Under the pieces are notes generated by a model, which did no database searches, was not told the DNA's origin, and saw nothing but the letters and a program-made list of their open reading frames with translations. The translations under genes were made by a program, and so were the position numbers. From Paenibacillus faecis (GTDB lineage: Bacteria > Bacillota > Bacilli > Paenibacillales > Paenibacillaceae), in assembly GCF_008084145.1 (NCBI RefSeq), contig NZ_VSDO01000002.1, positions 620,001-684,000 of the forward strand: a DNA stretch of 64,000 nt, in the 5' to 3' direction. Shown piece by piece: positions 52,619-62,049 of this stretch. Each line of letters opens with the position of its first letter. Within the stretch, counting starts at the first letter, position 1.

Positions 52619-55234
52619 ATGGCCGTAAAGAATGACGCGACGACAAAAGCAGCTCCGGATGCACAGCAGTACACCCAAACTTTGATTGACAAGGCGAAGA
52701 AAGCTTCCGAAGCGTTCATGACCATGGATCAGGAACAAATCGACAAAATCGTGCAGGCGATGGCCCTGGCCGGACTCGACAAACATATGCATCTGGCGAA
52801 GATGGCCGTAGAGGAAACCGGGCGCGGCGTTTATGAAGACAAAATCATCAAGAACATGTTTGCGACCGAATACATTTATCACAGCATCAAATACGACAAA
52901 ACGGTAGGCGTTATTGAAGACAACCAATTCGACAGCTTCCAGAAAATCGCCGAACCGGTCGGTATCATCATGGGGATCACACCGGTAACGAACCCGACAT
53001 CCACCACCATTTTCAAATCGCTGATCGCGATCAAGACGCGGAACCCGATCATCTTCGGATTTCATCCGTCCGCTCAAAAATGCAGCGCGGAAGCGGCGAA
53101 GATCTTGCTCGAAGCCGCCATCAAACACGGGGCTCCGGCCGACTGTATCCAGTGGATCGAGAACCCTTCGATGGATCGGACCAACGCGTTGATGAATCAT
53201 CCCGACGTGGCCTGCATCCTGGCTACCGGCGGATCGGCGATGGTCAAAGCGGCTTACAGCTGCGGCAAACCGGCCCTCGGCGTAGGCCCCGGCAACGTGC
53301 CTTGCTTCATCGAGAAGAGTGCAAACCTGGATCAAGCGGTGAACGACCTGATTCTGTCCAAGACGTTTGACAACGGTATGATCTGCGCATCCGAGCAAGC
53401 GGTGATTATTGAAGAACCGATTTTTGATCAAGTGAAGAAAAAAATGATCGCCAACGGCTGCTACTTCGTGAACAAGGACGAAGCCGCCAAATTGACCGCG
53501 GGAGCGATTATCGCCGACAAATGTGCGGTTAATCCGAGCATCGTGGGTCAACCGGCCGTCAAGATTGCGGAAATGTGCGGCATTGACGTTCCGGCGGGAA
53601 CGAAAATTCTCGTAGCCGAAATCGAGGGTGTGGGACCTAAATTCCCGTTGTCCGCCGAGAAGCTGAGCCCGGTGCTTGCCTGCTACAAGGTGAAAACGGC
53701 CGAGCAAGGGATCGAACGCGCGTTGGAAGTCGTACAATTCGGCGGCATGGGCCATTCCTCGGTCATTCATTCGAATAATGATGAAATTATCCAAAAATTC
53801 TCGGACCGGATGCCGACGTGCCGGATCTTGGTGAACCAGCCATCTTCGCAAGGCGGTATCGGCGACATTTACAATACGAATCTTCCATCGTTGACACTGG
53901 GCTGCGGATCTTACGGACGCAACTCGACATCGTCGAACGTAACGGCTGTAAATCTGATCAATGTGAAAAGGGTGAATCACCGTACCGTGAATATGCAATG
54001 GTTCAAAGTGCCGAGCAAGATTTATTTCGAGAAAAATTCGACTCAATATCTTGCCAAAATGCCGGATATTTCCCGTGTGCTGATCGTAACCGACCCGATG
54101 ATGGTAAAACTGGGCTACGTGGAAAGAGTAGAGCACTATCTGCGTCAACGTCAGACACCTGTCGCTATCGAAGTGTTCTCCGACGTGGAGCCGGATCCAT
54201 CGACAACGACGGTAGAACGCGGTACCGAACTCATGGCGAAATTCCAGCCTGACTGCATTATCGCACTCGGCGGGGGGTCGCCGATGGACGCAGCGAAAGG
54301 CATGTGGCTGTTCTATGAGTATCCGGACACGGATTTCCACAACTTGAAGCAAAAATTCATGGATATCCGCAAACGGATTTACAAGTATCCGCGCCTGGGC
54401 CAAAAAGCGAAATTCGTGGCGATCCCGACCACTTCGGGTACAGGTTCGGAAGTCACTTCGTTCGCGGTCATCACGGATAAAATCAACGGCAACACGAAAT
54501 ATCCTTTGGCCGACTACGAGCTGACTCCGGATGTGGCGATCATCGATCCGGAATTCGTGTACAGCTTGCCGAAAACCGCGGTGGCCGATACAGGGATGGA
54601 CGTATTGACGCACGCGATCGAAGCTTATGTATCGGTTATGGCTAACGACTATACGGACGGCCTTGCGATCAAAGCGATTCAATTGGTGTTCCAATACCTT
54701 GAGAAGTCGGCTTTGACCGGCGACAAGCTGGCCCGGGAAAAAATGCACAATGCTTCGACACTGGCAGGTATGGCCTTCGCGAACGCGTTCCTGGGGATCA
54801 ACCACAGCTTGGCGCATAAATGGGGCGGCCAATATCATACCGCTCACGGCCGGACCAATGCGATCCTGATGCCGCACGTCATCCGCTATAATGCCAAGAA
54901 GCCGACCAAATTCGCGGCTTGGCCTAAATACACGAACTTCGTTGCCGACGAACGGTATGCCGAGATTGCCCGCATCCTTGGACTACCGGCCCGTACTACG
55001 GAAGAAGGCGTGAAGAGCTTGATCAATGCGATTCGCGATCTGAACAGAAAACTGGGCATTCCGGAAACCTTCCAGGAACTCGGCTTCGATCCGAAGGATT
55101 TCGAATCGCGGGTTGACTATTTGGCCGACCGCGCTTTTGAAGACCAATGTACGACAGCCAATCCGAAGCTGCCATTGGTATCGGAGCTGGCCGAAGTTTA
55201 CCGGGACGCCTTCTACGGAAGATTTGAAGAATAA
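52619..55234 (+). CDS. adhE: Bifunctional acetaldehyde-CoA/alcohol dehydrogenase
   Basis: Converts acetyl-CoA to acetaldehyde and then ethanol, regenerating two NAD+. N-terminal aldehyde dehydrogenase (~1-440): IMGITPVTNPTSTTIFK, LATGGSAMVKAAYS and the catalytic cysteine in NGMICASEQ. C-terminal iron-dependent ADH (~460-871): ALGGGSPMDAAK, PTTSGTGSEVT, and iron-binding histidines in NHSLAHKWGGQYHTAHGRTNA. 871 aa. ATG 52619 is 9 nt after AGGAGG; ATG 52610 abuts it and is unlikely. Confidence 0.97.
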   Translation: MAVKNDATTKAAPDAQQYTQTLIDKAKKASEAFMTMDQEQIDKIVQAMALAGLDKHMHLAKMAVEETGRGVYEDKIIKNMFATEYIYHSIKYDKTVGVIEDNQFDSFQKIAEPVGIIMGITPVTNPTSTTIFKSLIAIKTRNPIIFGFHPSAQKCSAEAAKILLEAAIKHGAPADCIQWIENPSMDRTNALMNHPDVACILATGGSAMVKAAYSCGKPALGVGPGNVPCFIEKSANLDQAVNDLILSKTFDNGMICASEQAVIIEEPIFDQVKKKMIANGCYFVNKDEAAKLTAGAIIADKCAVNPSIVGQPAVKIAEMCGIDVPAGTKILVAEIEGVGPKFPLSAEKLSPVLACYKVKTAEQGIERALEVVQFGGMGHSSVIHSNNDEIIQKFSDRMPTCRILVNQPSSQGGIGDIYNTNLPSLTLGCGSYGRNSTSSNVTAVNLINVKRVNHRTVNMQWFKVPSKIYFEKNSTQYLAKMPDISRVLIVTDPMMVKLGYVERVEHYLRQRQTPVAIEVFSDVEPDPSTTTVERGTELMAKFQPDCIIALGGGSPMDAAKGMWLFYEYPDTDFHNLKQKFMDIRKRIYKYPRLGQKAKFVAIPTTSGTGSEVTSFAVITDKINGNTKYPLADYELTPDVAIIDPEFVYSLPKTAVADTGMDVLTHAIEAYVSVMANDYTDGLAIKAIQLVFQYLEKSALTGDKLAREKMHNASTLAGMAFANAFLGINHSLAHKWGGQYHTAHGRTNAILMPHVIRYNAKKPTKFAAWPKYTNFVADERYAEIARILGLPARTTEEGVKSLINAIRDLNRKLGIPETFQELGFDPKDFESRVDYLADRAFEDQCTTANPKLPLVSELAEVYRDAFYGRFEE

Positions 55235-55255
55235 GTGAACAAAAGGCTCGAACAA

Positions 55256-55317
55256 CGTGACAAATATCACCTTGTGTGATATTTGTCACAATCTTTCTAA
55301 GGGGATTGTTATATCAT
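55256..55317 (+). promoter_or_regulatory. pflB promoter with paired FNR boxes in a 14-bp inverted repeat
   Basis: CGTGA-CAAATA-TCACC (55256-55271) and TGTGA-TATTTG-TCACA (55275-55290) are reverse complements of one another over 14 bp. TATCAT (55312-55317) as -10 puts the second box exactly at -41.5. The same inverted repeat could form a hairpin at the 3' end of the adhE mRNA. Confidence 0.8.
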
Positions 55318-55399
55318 ATAAATATAAATGATCCCTAGTACGTTGGTAAGTTCAGCGGAGATCATCAACATCAGATCAAGGACTTATCAGTGTCTAAAA

Positions 55400-55415
55400 T
55401 GTGAAAATTATCACA
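55400..55415 (+). promoter_or_regulatory. FNR/Rex-type palindrome in the pflB leader
   Basis: Perfect TGTGA-AAATTA-TCACA, ~75 nt downstream of the predicted start and ~73 nt before the pflB ATG. It could be a Rex roadblock site or serve a second promoter. Confidence 0.65.
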
Positions 55416-55488
55416 AATTTAAGGGATCGTGAGGCGCGGAAAGCATCCTTCAACGCCGCGCACTTCAAATATATATGGAGGGATTAAG

Positions 55489-57759
55489 ATGTCGGTGATC
55501 GAGAGAGAAGTACAAAACACGCAAGAAGTTAAGACGGCTTGGAGAGGATTTAAGAAAGGCAAATGGATGAGGGAAGTGAACACACGGGACTTCATCGATA
55601 CGAACATTAAGCCATATGAAGGAGACGAATCCTTCCTGAAAGGCGCCACAGCCAATACCAAAGCGCTGTGGGACATCATTTCCGATCTGTCCAAGAAGGA
55701 GAGAGAAGCGGGCGGCGTTTTGGATGTGGACGTTCATAAACCTTCGACGATCGTTTCCCATAATCCCGGTTACTTGGACAAAGAGAAGGAACAGATCGTA
55801 GGCGTGCAAGGGGATGCCCCTTTCCAACGGACGATCCATCCTTTTGGCGGTATTAACATGGTCATTAATTCTTGCAAGGCTTACGGTTTTGACCTGCCGG
55901 GCGAGATTGTAGATATGTTCACCAAGATTCGCAAAACACATAACCAGGGGGTGTTCGACGCCTATACTTCCGACATGAGAGCCGCGCGTAAAGCGGGGAT
56001 CATTACCGGGCTTCCGGATGCTTACGGCCGCGGCCGAATTATCGGGGACTACCGCCGCGTCGCCCTTTACGGCGTGGACTTCCTGATCAAGCAAAAACAA
56101 AAAGAGCTGAAGGATCTTGAAGTGGACGTCATTGACGAAGACGTAATTCGCCTTCGTGAAGAATTGTCCGAGCAAATCCGCGCTCTGGATGAGTTGAAGC
56201 AACTCGGTCAAATGTACGGGTTCGATATTTCGAGACCGGCGGAGAACGCCAAAGAAGCCTTCCAATGGCTGTACTTTGGATACTTGGCAGCCGTCAAAGA
56301 ACAGGATGGAGCCGCAATGTCCCTGGGCCGTGTTTCTTCCTTCCTTGATGCTTATATTGAACGCGACCTGGCTGAAGGCACACTTACCGAGGAAAGCGCG
56401 CAGGAACTTGTCGACCATTTCGTCATGAAACTGCGGATCGTCAAATTCCTTCGCACTCCGGAATACAATGAGCTGTTCAGCGGCGACCCGACCTGGGTAA
56501 CCGAATCGATCGGCGGGATGTCCGTACACGGTACGACCAAAGTTACCAAGAACAGCTTCCGTTTCCTGCATACATTGTACAATCTGGGACCAGCGCCGGA
56601 ACCGAACCTGACGGTTCTGTGGTCGGAGAAATTGCCTGAAGCGTTCAAGAAATACTGCGCCAAGGTTTCCATCGAAACCAGCTCGATTCAATATGAGAAC
56701 GACGATCTGATGCGTCCGATCTACGGTGACGACTACGGTATCGCCTGCTGCGTGTCCGCGATGGAAATCGGCAAGCAAATGCAGTTCTTCGGTGCCCGCG
56801 CCAACCTGGCCAAAGCGCTGCTGTACGCCATTAACGGCGGTAGAGACGAGAAATCCGGTGCGCAAGTCGCTCCTGAATTCCCGGCGATCACTTCCGAATA
56901 TCTTGACTACAACGAAGTCATGAAACGGTTTAAACCGATGATGGAATGGCTTGCCAAGCTCTATGTAAATACGCTTAACGTTATTCACTATATGCATGAC
57001 AAATATTGCTACGAACGCATTGAGATGGCGCTGCATGATCGTGATATTCTTCGTACGATGGCTTGCGGTATCGCCGGACTGTCGGTAGCGGCCGACTCGC
57101 TGAGCGCGATCAAGTACGCCAAAGTGAAGCCGATTCGCAACGAGCAAGGCATTGCCGTCGACTTCGAAATCGAAGGCGAATATCCTTGCTACGGTAACAA
57201 TGACGATCGTGTCGACCAAATCGCCGTCGGGCTCGTGGAATCGTTCATGAGCATGATCCGCAAACACAAAACTTACCGTAACGCCATGCCGACACAATCG
57301 GTATTGACGATCACGTCGAACGTGGTTTACGGCAAGAAAACCGGCTCTACGCCGGACGGACGCAAAGCGGGCGAACCGTTTGCTCCGGGGGCGAACCCGA
57401 TGCATGGCCGGGATAAGAAGGGGGCGCTCGCCTCGCTCAGCTCGGTAGCCAAACTCCCATACGAGCACAGCTTGGACGGCATTTCCAACACCTTCTCGAT
57501 CGTGCCTAAGGCGCTCGGCAAGGAAGCTGAAAGCCGCAAATCCAACCTGGTATCGATGATGGACGGTTATTTCGGCAGCAAGGCGCATCACCTGAACGTC
57601 AACGTATTTGACCGTGAACAACTGATGGATGCGATGGAGCATCCGGAGAACTACCCGCAATTGACGATTCGCGTATCGGGTTATGCGGTCAACTTCATCA
57701 AGTTGACCCGTGAACAACAACTGGATGTCATCAATCGGACCTTCCACGGCTCGATGTAA
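55489..57759 (+). CDS. pflB: Formate acetyltransferase (pyruvate formate-lyase)
   Basis: Splits pyruvate to acetyl-CoA and formate in anaerobic cells through a glycyl radical. 756 aa. The adjacent active cysteines lie in [10 protein letters not shown] and the radical glycine in [11 protein letters not shown] close to the C-terminus. [16 protein letters not shown] is the conserved loop. TGGAGGGA is 5-6 nt before ATG 55489. It precedes the activase gene by 71 nt; the leader holds several FNR/Rex palindromes. Confidence 0.97.
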   Translation: MSVIEREVQNTQEVKTAWRGFKKGKWMREVNTRDFIDTNIKPYEGDESFLKGATANTKALWDIISDLSKKEREAGGVLDVDVHKPSTIVSHNPGYLDKEKEQIVGVQGDAPFQRTIHPFGGINMVINSCKAYGFDLPGEIVDMFTKIRKTHNQGVFDAYTSDMRAARKAGIITGLPDAYGRGRIIGDYRRVALYGVDFLIKQKQKELKDLEVDVIDEDVIRLREELSEQIRALDELKQLGQMYGFDISRPAENAKEAFQWLYFGYLAAVKEQDGAAMSLGRVSSFLDAYIERDLAEGTLTEESAQELVDHFVMKLRIVKFLRTPEYNELFSGDPTWVTESIGGMSVHGTTKVTKNSFRFLHTLYNLGPAPEPNLTVLWSEKLPEAFKKYCAKVSIETSSIQYENDDLMRPIYGDDYGIACCVSAMEIGKQMQFFGARANLAKALLYAINGGRDEKSGAQVAPEFPAITSEYLDYNEVMKRFKPMMEWLAKLYVNTLNVIHYMHDKYCYERIEMALHDRDILRTMACGIAGLSVAADSLSAIKYAKVKPIRNEQGIAVDFEIEGEYPCYGNNDDRVDQIAVGLVESFMSMIRKHKTYRNAMPTQSVLTITSNVVYGKKTGSTPDGRKAGEPFAPGANPMHGRDKKGALASLSSVAKLPYEHSLDGISNTFSIVPKALGKEAESRKSNLVSMMDGYFGSKAHHLNVNVFDREQLMDAMEHPENYPQLTIRVSGYAVNFIKLTREQQLDVINRTFHGSM

Positions 57760-57830
57760 GCAGAAAGAATTTTAAAGATAGGTCTATGCTTGGTCCAACG
57801 ACAGCTTACAAATAAAAGGAGTGACGAAAC

Positions 57831-58574
57831 ATGCTTAAAGGTCGCATACATTCATTGGAAACTTTCGGAACGGTGGATGGCCCGGGTATTCGTTTCGTCC
57901 TCTTCATGCAGGGCTGTCTGCTGAAATGTCAATATTGTCACAACCCGGATACCTGGAGCCTGACGGACGGGAAAGAGATGACCGTAGACGAGGTGCTGGC
58001 CGAAATTGAGCCATACCTTACCTACTACCGTTCCTCGGGCGGCGGGTTGACGGTATCCGGCGGAGAGGCAACGCTGCAAGCTCCGTTTGTCACCGAGCTG
58101 TTCCGCGAAGCCAAGAAGCGGTGGAATCTTCACACGACGTTGGACACCAACGGTTACAATGAGGGGGATAAGATTCGCGACCTTCTGGATGTGACGGATT
58201 TGGTCCTGTTGGACTTGAAACATATTGACAACGAGAAACACATCAAGCTAACCGGCAAGCCGAATGATCGGATGTTGAAGATGGCGGAATGGTTGTCGGA
58301 ACATGACCGTAACATGTGGATTCGCCACGTTTTTGTTCCCGGCATCCATGATGATGAGCAGGATTTGTTAAACCTCGGCCGCTTTATCGGTGGTTTGCGG
58401 GGAGTGGAGAAGTTCGAAATTCTCCCCTATCACCAGATGGGGATTTACAAGTGGCAAGAGTTGGGCTGGGATTATCCGCTTGATGGGGTCCCTTCGCCAA
58501 CGCCGGAGGAACTCGAGCGGGCAGGTCGGTTGATTGAAGAGGGACGGCGGCAAGCAGCCGGTGTGAAATCGTAA
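57831..58574 (+). CDS. pflA: Pyruvate formate-lyase activating enzyme
   Basis: Radical SAM enzyme that puts the glycyl radical on PflB. The CxxxCxxC cluster motif is in MQGCLLKCQYCHNPDTW, followed by GGGLTVSGGEATLQ (SAM binding) and TLDTNGY. 247 aa. AAAAGGAGTGA is ahead of ATG 57831. Last gene of the pfl unit; terminator at 58618-58665. Confidence 0.96.
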   Translation: MLKGRIHSLETFGTVDGPGIRFVLFMQGCLLKCQYCHNPDTWSLTDGKEMTVDEVLAEIEPYLTYYRSSGGGLTVSGGEATLQAPFVTELFREAKKRWNLHTTLDTNGYNEGDKIRDLLDVTDLVLLDLKHIDNEKHIKLTGKPNDRMLKMAEWLSEHDRNMWIRHVFVPGIHDDEQDLLNLGRFIGGLRGVEKFEILPYHQMGIYKWQELGWDYPLDGVPSPTPEELERAGRLIEEGRRQAAGVKS

Positions 58575-58617
58575 TTGGCGTCAACAAATGTAACATGCAA
58601 TCTATTTTTTATAAGAG

Positions 58618-58665
58618 AAACGGTTCAACTTAACTCAAGAAGTTAGGTTGAACCGTTTTCTTTTT
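58618..58665 (+). terminator. Terminator of pflBA
   Basis: AACGGTTCAAC-TTAACT pairs with AGTTA-GGTTGAACCGTT, then TTCTTTTT. Confidence 0.88.
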
Positions 58666-58708
58666 GTCATTTAGATGATTTTATCCCTGGAATAGAAAAA
58701 TGACCTCC

Positions 58709-58737
58709 TTACCAATATTGAACGCGCTTTCTATAAT
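58709..58737 (+). promoter_or_regulatory. Promoter of the sugar ABC operon with cre
   Basis: TTACCA (58709-58714), 17 nt, TATAAT (58732-58737). TGAACGCGCTTTCT (58719-58732) fits the cre consensus at 13 of 14 positions and lies in the spacer, so CcpA should repress. Confidence 0.75.
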
Positions 58738-58780
58738 GAAAGTGTAGCAAAACCAGACAATGAGGAGGGTCCATAAAAAG

Positions 58781-60166
58781 ATGAAAAAAAGCTTCGTCCT
58801 TCTGTTGAGTTTATTTCTTTTGAGCTCGATAATGCTGGCCGGCTGCGGAAAAGCCGCTAACGAGGGAGCTCCCGCAACAAACGGAGAACAGCCCGCGACA
58901 AACGACAAACCTAGCGAACCCAAAGCCAGCGAGGAGCCGTTTGAGATTACGATCCGTCACACGCAAGTTGGCGAATCCAAAAAGTTCCGCCTTGCCTTGC
59001 TAGAGGATGTCGTGAAAAAGACGCAGGAAGCGGTTCCGGGACTCAAAATCAAGCTGGATGCCGTCGATTCAGAAGTAAACCGGAAAGAAAAGCTGAGAGG
59101 CGAGATGGCTGCGGGGAAACCGCCGGAAATTTTCGATGTTTTCGGAAGTCCGGACGCCGCCCTATATGCCAAGGAAGGGTTGATGCTGGACTTGACGCCG
59201 ATTTTGGAGGAGCTCGGCCTCAAAGACAAGTTCACCACCTTGGCCCCGTTCACGCATGACGGAAAGATCTACGGACTGCCGATCGGCGGGTCGATCGAAG
59301 GATTTTTCTACAATAAGGCGTATTTTGAGGAGAAAGGGCTGAAAGTGCCCGCCACGCTGGATGAACTGGAGAAGCTGGCCGAAACGATCAAAGCCGACGG
59401 CAAAATCCCTTTTGCCCAATCCTCCAAGGATGCCTGGATTCCTCTGATGACAACCAACAACCTGTGGTCTTACTACGGAGGGCCGGAAATTACCTACGGC
59501 TTCAAGACGGGCGAAACCAAGTGGACGGATGAAAATATGGTCAAGGCCGTAGCCAAGCACCAGGAATGGGTGCAGAAAGGTTATTACAAGAAAGGCGAGC
59601 TCGGATTTGAATATGCGGACATGCGGAATCAAATCATTACGGGCGAAGCGATCATGATGATGGATGGCTCTTGGGCCAATTCGGTGTTCCGGGATCCCGC
59701 ACAAGCAGGCGATACGGTCGGTAAAATCGGATTCTTCAACATGCCGCCGCTGAAAGCCGGAGACCCGGTGGTGGTCATGCAGGACGCGAACAACGGGTAC
59801 GGGTTCTCCAGTGCGGTCGCGGAAGATCCGCGGAAGCTGCAGGCTGTCAAAGAATTCATCAAGTTCATGTGGACAGAAGAGATGCAGCTTCGTGGACTGA
59901 AAGAAGACGGCGTGCTGCCGGCGATGAAAATGGATCTGGAGCAAATGAAGACGACTTCGGACGATCCGCTGATGCAGGATATTTTCAAAGCGGTCAGCGA
60001 GATCGGGACTTCGTTCCCGGCGTTTGACGCCCTGGTTCAAGCGGAAGTCAATACGGCGCTTAGCATGGGGATCCAGCAAATTATCGGCGGGGAAATCGAT
60101 CCGGTCAAAATGCTGGAGAACGTCCAGGCGGCTCAAGACGCGGCGAACGCGGCTGAGCCGCAATAA
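58781..60166 (+). CDS. Sugar ABC transporter substrate-binding lipoprotein
   Basis: 461 aa family 1 solute-binding protein. Signal peptide with lipobox LLSSIMLAGCG (lipidated cysteine near residue 23), then an acidic, Thr/Asn-rich linker and the two-lobe fold (YGLPIGGSIEGFFYNKAYFEEKG, AIMMMDGSWANSVF, VKEFIKFMWTEEMQLRG). ATG 58781 is ~11 nt after GAGGAGGG. It heads an importer with two permeases. No ATPase gene follows, so a shared MsmX-type ATPase is implied. Confidence 0.92.
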   Translation: MKKSFVLLLSLFLLSSIMLAGCGKAANEGAPATNGEQPATNDKPSEPKASEEPFEITIRHTQVGESKKFRLALLEDVVKKTQEAVPGLKIKLDAVDSEVNRKEKLRGEMAAGKPPEIFDVFGSPDAALYAKEGLMLDLTPILEELGLKDKFTTLAPFTHDGKIYGLPIGGSIEGFFYNKAYFEEKGLKVPATLDELEKLAETIKADGKIPFAQSSKDAWIPLMTTNNLWSYYGGPEITYGFKTGETKWTDENMVKAVAKHQEWVQKGYYKKGELGFEYADMRNQIITGEAIMMMDGSWANSVFRDPAQAGDTVGKIGFFNMPPLKAGDPVVVMQDANNGYGFSSAVAEDPRKLQAVKEFIKFMWTEEMQLRGLKEDGVLPAMKMDLEQMKTTSDDPLMQDIFKAVSEIGTSFPAFDALVQAEVNTALSMGIQQIIGGEIDPVKMLENVQAAQDAANAAEPQ

Positions 60167-60194
60167 GGACCGCCAATAGCGATTGACGATGATG

Positions 60195-60232
60195 AAGGGC
60201 GCCACCCGCCTCCAAAGGGGGCGCTCTTTTTT
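60195..60232 (+). terminator. Intra-operon hairpin between binding protein and permease genes
   Basis: AAGGGCGCC pairs with GGCGCTCTT (one G-T pair), then a short T-run. Such partial terminators keep the binding protein more abundant than the permeases. Confidence 0.65.
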
Positions 60233-60266
60233 CACAAAAAATAAGGCATCCGCCATGGAGGTTACT

Positions 60267-61151
60267 ATGAATAAAGCGCTAAGAAATCCGCTGATCTATG
60301 GATTGTTTGTGCTTCCGGCATTCGTGTTGTTCCTGGCCTTCTTCGTTTATCCGATTTTGAGCGCCATGAACAACAGTTTTACGAGCTGGAACGGAATTTC
60401 CAAAAATATTACGTATATCGGCTTTGACAATTACCTCACCGCTTTTCAAGATGCGGCTTTTTGGAAATCGGTACGGAATAACGTTTACTTCATTCTGTTC
60501 TCCTGTTTAATCCAGGTTCCCTTGATCGTCATTTTCTCGCTGCTGATCGCCAATGTGAAGCGGCTGAAAGGCTTGTACAAAACAGCGGTATTTATGCCGT
60601 CCATTATGTCGACGGCCGTGATCGGCATTCTGTGGGGCTTCATTTACAATCCCGATTTCGGGTTGGCCAATGAAATATTGGGCGTGTTCGGTTTGCCGCA
60701 GGTTTACTGGCTGTCGGATAAAAATTGGGCGATGCTGTCCATTTTGATCACAAACGCCTGGCAGTGGACCGGATTTTATATCGTGATGGTGCTGGCCGCG
60801 ATTATTTCCATACCCAAAGAATTGGATGAAGCGGCGGCGATCGACGGCGCCACAGGGTTTCAGCGGGCTACCCGGATTACCATTCCGCTCGTGATGCCGA
60901 TTATCTCCGTTGTGATCATGCTGTCCATGGCCGGGGCCATGAAGGCGGCCGATATTGTGCTGGTCATGACCAAAGGGGGGCCCGCCGGTTCGACGGATGT
61001 GATGGCCACTTATATGATCCGCTACGCGATTACGAGCTTCAGACATGGTTTCGGCAACTCCATCGCCGTGCTGATCTTTGTGTTCACGATCGTCCTCACC
61101 GCGCTTTATCAATTTTTTGTGGCAAGACGGACAGAAAGGATTGAATACTGA
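60267..61151 (+). CDS. Sugar ABC transporter permease (MalF type)
   Basis: 294 aa, six membrane segments. The ATPase-contact EAA loop is IPKELDEAAAIDGATGFQRATRITIP. TGGAGG is 6 nt before ATG 60267; in-frame ATGs further upstream fall inside the hairpin. The stop overlaps the next start (TGATG). Confidence 0.93.
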   Translation: MNKALRNPLIYGLFVLPAFVLFLAFFVYPILSAMNNSFTSWNGISKNITYIGFDNYLTAFQDAAFWKSVRNNVYFILFSCLIQVPLIVIFSLLIANVKRLKGLYKTAVFMPSIMSTAVIGILWGFIYNPDFGLANEILGVFGLPQVYWLSDKNWAMLSILITNAWQWTGFYIVMVLAAIISIPKELDEAAAIDGATGFQRATRITIPLVMPIISVVIMLSMAGAMKAADIVLVMTKGGPAGSTDVMATYMIRYAITSFRHGFGNSIAVLIFVFTIVLTALYQFFVARRTERIEY

Positions 61152-61978
61152 TGAGAGCATTAAAAAAAATCGTCCCGCATATTTTTCTGATGGGTTACCT
61201 GCTGATCATCCTGTATCCGTTCCTGTTCGTCCTGTTTTCTTCCGTAAAAACGAACAATCAGGATATCGCGGCGAATCCGTTCGGTTTGCCGGGTTCCATA
61301 ACCTTCGACAACTACGTTAATGCGTGGGTGAACGCCAAGATTAACACTTATTTTTTTAACAGTTTATATATCGGTGTCGTTTCCGCCTGTTTATCGATTC
61401 TGTTCGCGGCGATGCTGGCCTTTGCCGTAACCCGCATGCGTTACAACCGGATCAGCGCCGCCTTGTTTCAATTGATCCTGCTGGGCATGCTTATTCCCAA
61501 CAACTCGCTGCTGCTGCCGATCTACGGCGTGATGCGAAAATTACACATCCTTGATACGCATATGGCGTTGATTCTTCCGTACATCGCCAACGCGATCCCG
61601 TTCTCGGTCATCATTCTCGCGGCATTCATGCGTTCGCTGCCCGGAGAGATTGAAGAGGCGGCGGTCATCGACGGTTTGGGTTCGGCCGGACTATTCGCCA
61701 AAGTTATTATTCCGCTCACGGTTCCCGCGATCGTTACGGTGTTTATTATTAATTTTCTCGGCAATTGGAACGAGTTTTTGCTTGCCAACTATTTCTTGTC
61801 GAGCGACGAGCTGCGGACGCTTCCCGTCGGGATGGTCGGATTCCGAGACGCGTACAACACGAATTATGCCCAGATGTCCGCCGGCATTGTATTCAGCGTC
61901 CTTCCGGTCATGATCATCTACGCTATTCTTCAGGAAAAGATCATAGAAGGAGTTACGGCCGGCAGTGTCAAAGGATAA
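61151..61978 (+). CDS. Sugar ABC transporter permease (MalG type)
   Basis: 275 aa, six membrane segments, EAA loop LPGEIEEAAVIDGLGSAGLFAKVIIP. ATG 61151 overlaps the stop of the previous gene by one base, so the two permeases are translationally coupled. The kinase gene follows after 71 nt. Confidence 0.93.
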   Translation: MRALKKIVPHIFLMGYLLIILYPFLFVLFSSVKTNNQDIAANPFGLPGSITFDNYVNAWVNAKINTYFFNSLYIGVVSACLSILFAAMLAFAVTRMRYNRISAALFQLILLGMLIPNNSLLLPIYGVMRKLHILDTHMALILPYIANAIPFSVIILAAFMRSLPGEIEEAAVIDGLGSAGLFAKVIIPLTVPAIVTVFIINFLGNWNEFLLANYFLSSDELRTLPVGMVGFRDAYNTNYAQMSAGIVFSVLPVMIIYAILQEKIIEGVTAGSVKG

Positions 61979-62049
61979 TAAAAGCGCTTCCGCAAAAGGG
62001 AGAACCATTCTCGGCGTCGCGCACTTCAACTTCGGGAGCGAAACGGCCA

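Noticed and set aside
52586..54877. 763-codon open frame antisense to adhE
   Set aside because: It is the mirror of a strongly biased coding gene; no ribosome site, basic His/Arg-rich composition, no recognisable domain.
55465..57747. 760-codon open frame antisense to pflB
   Set aside because: Same reason: a by-product of codon bias on the other strand, with no start signal and no family resemblance.
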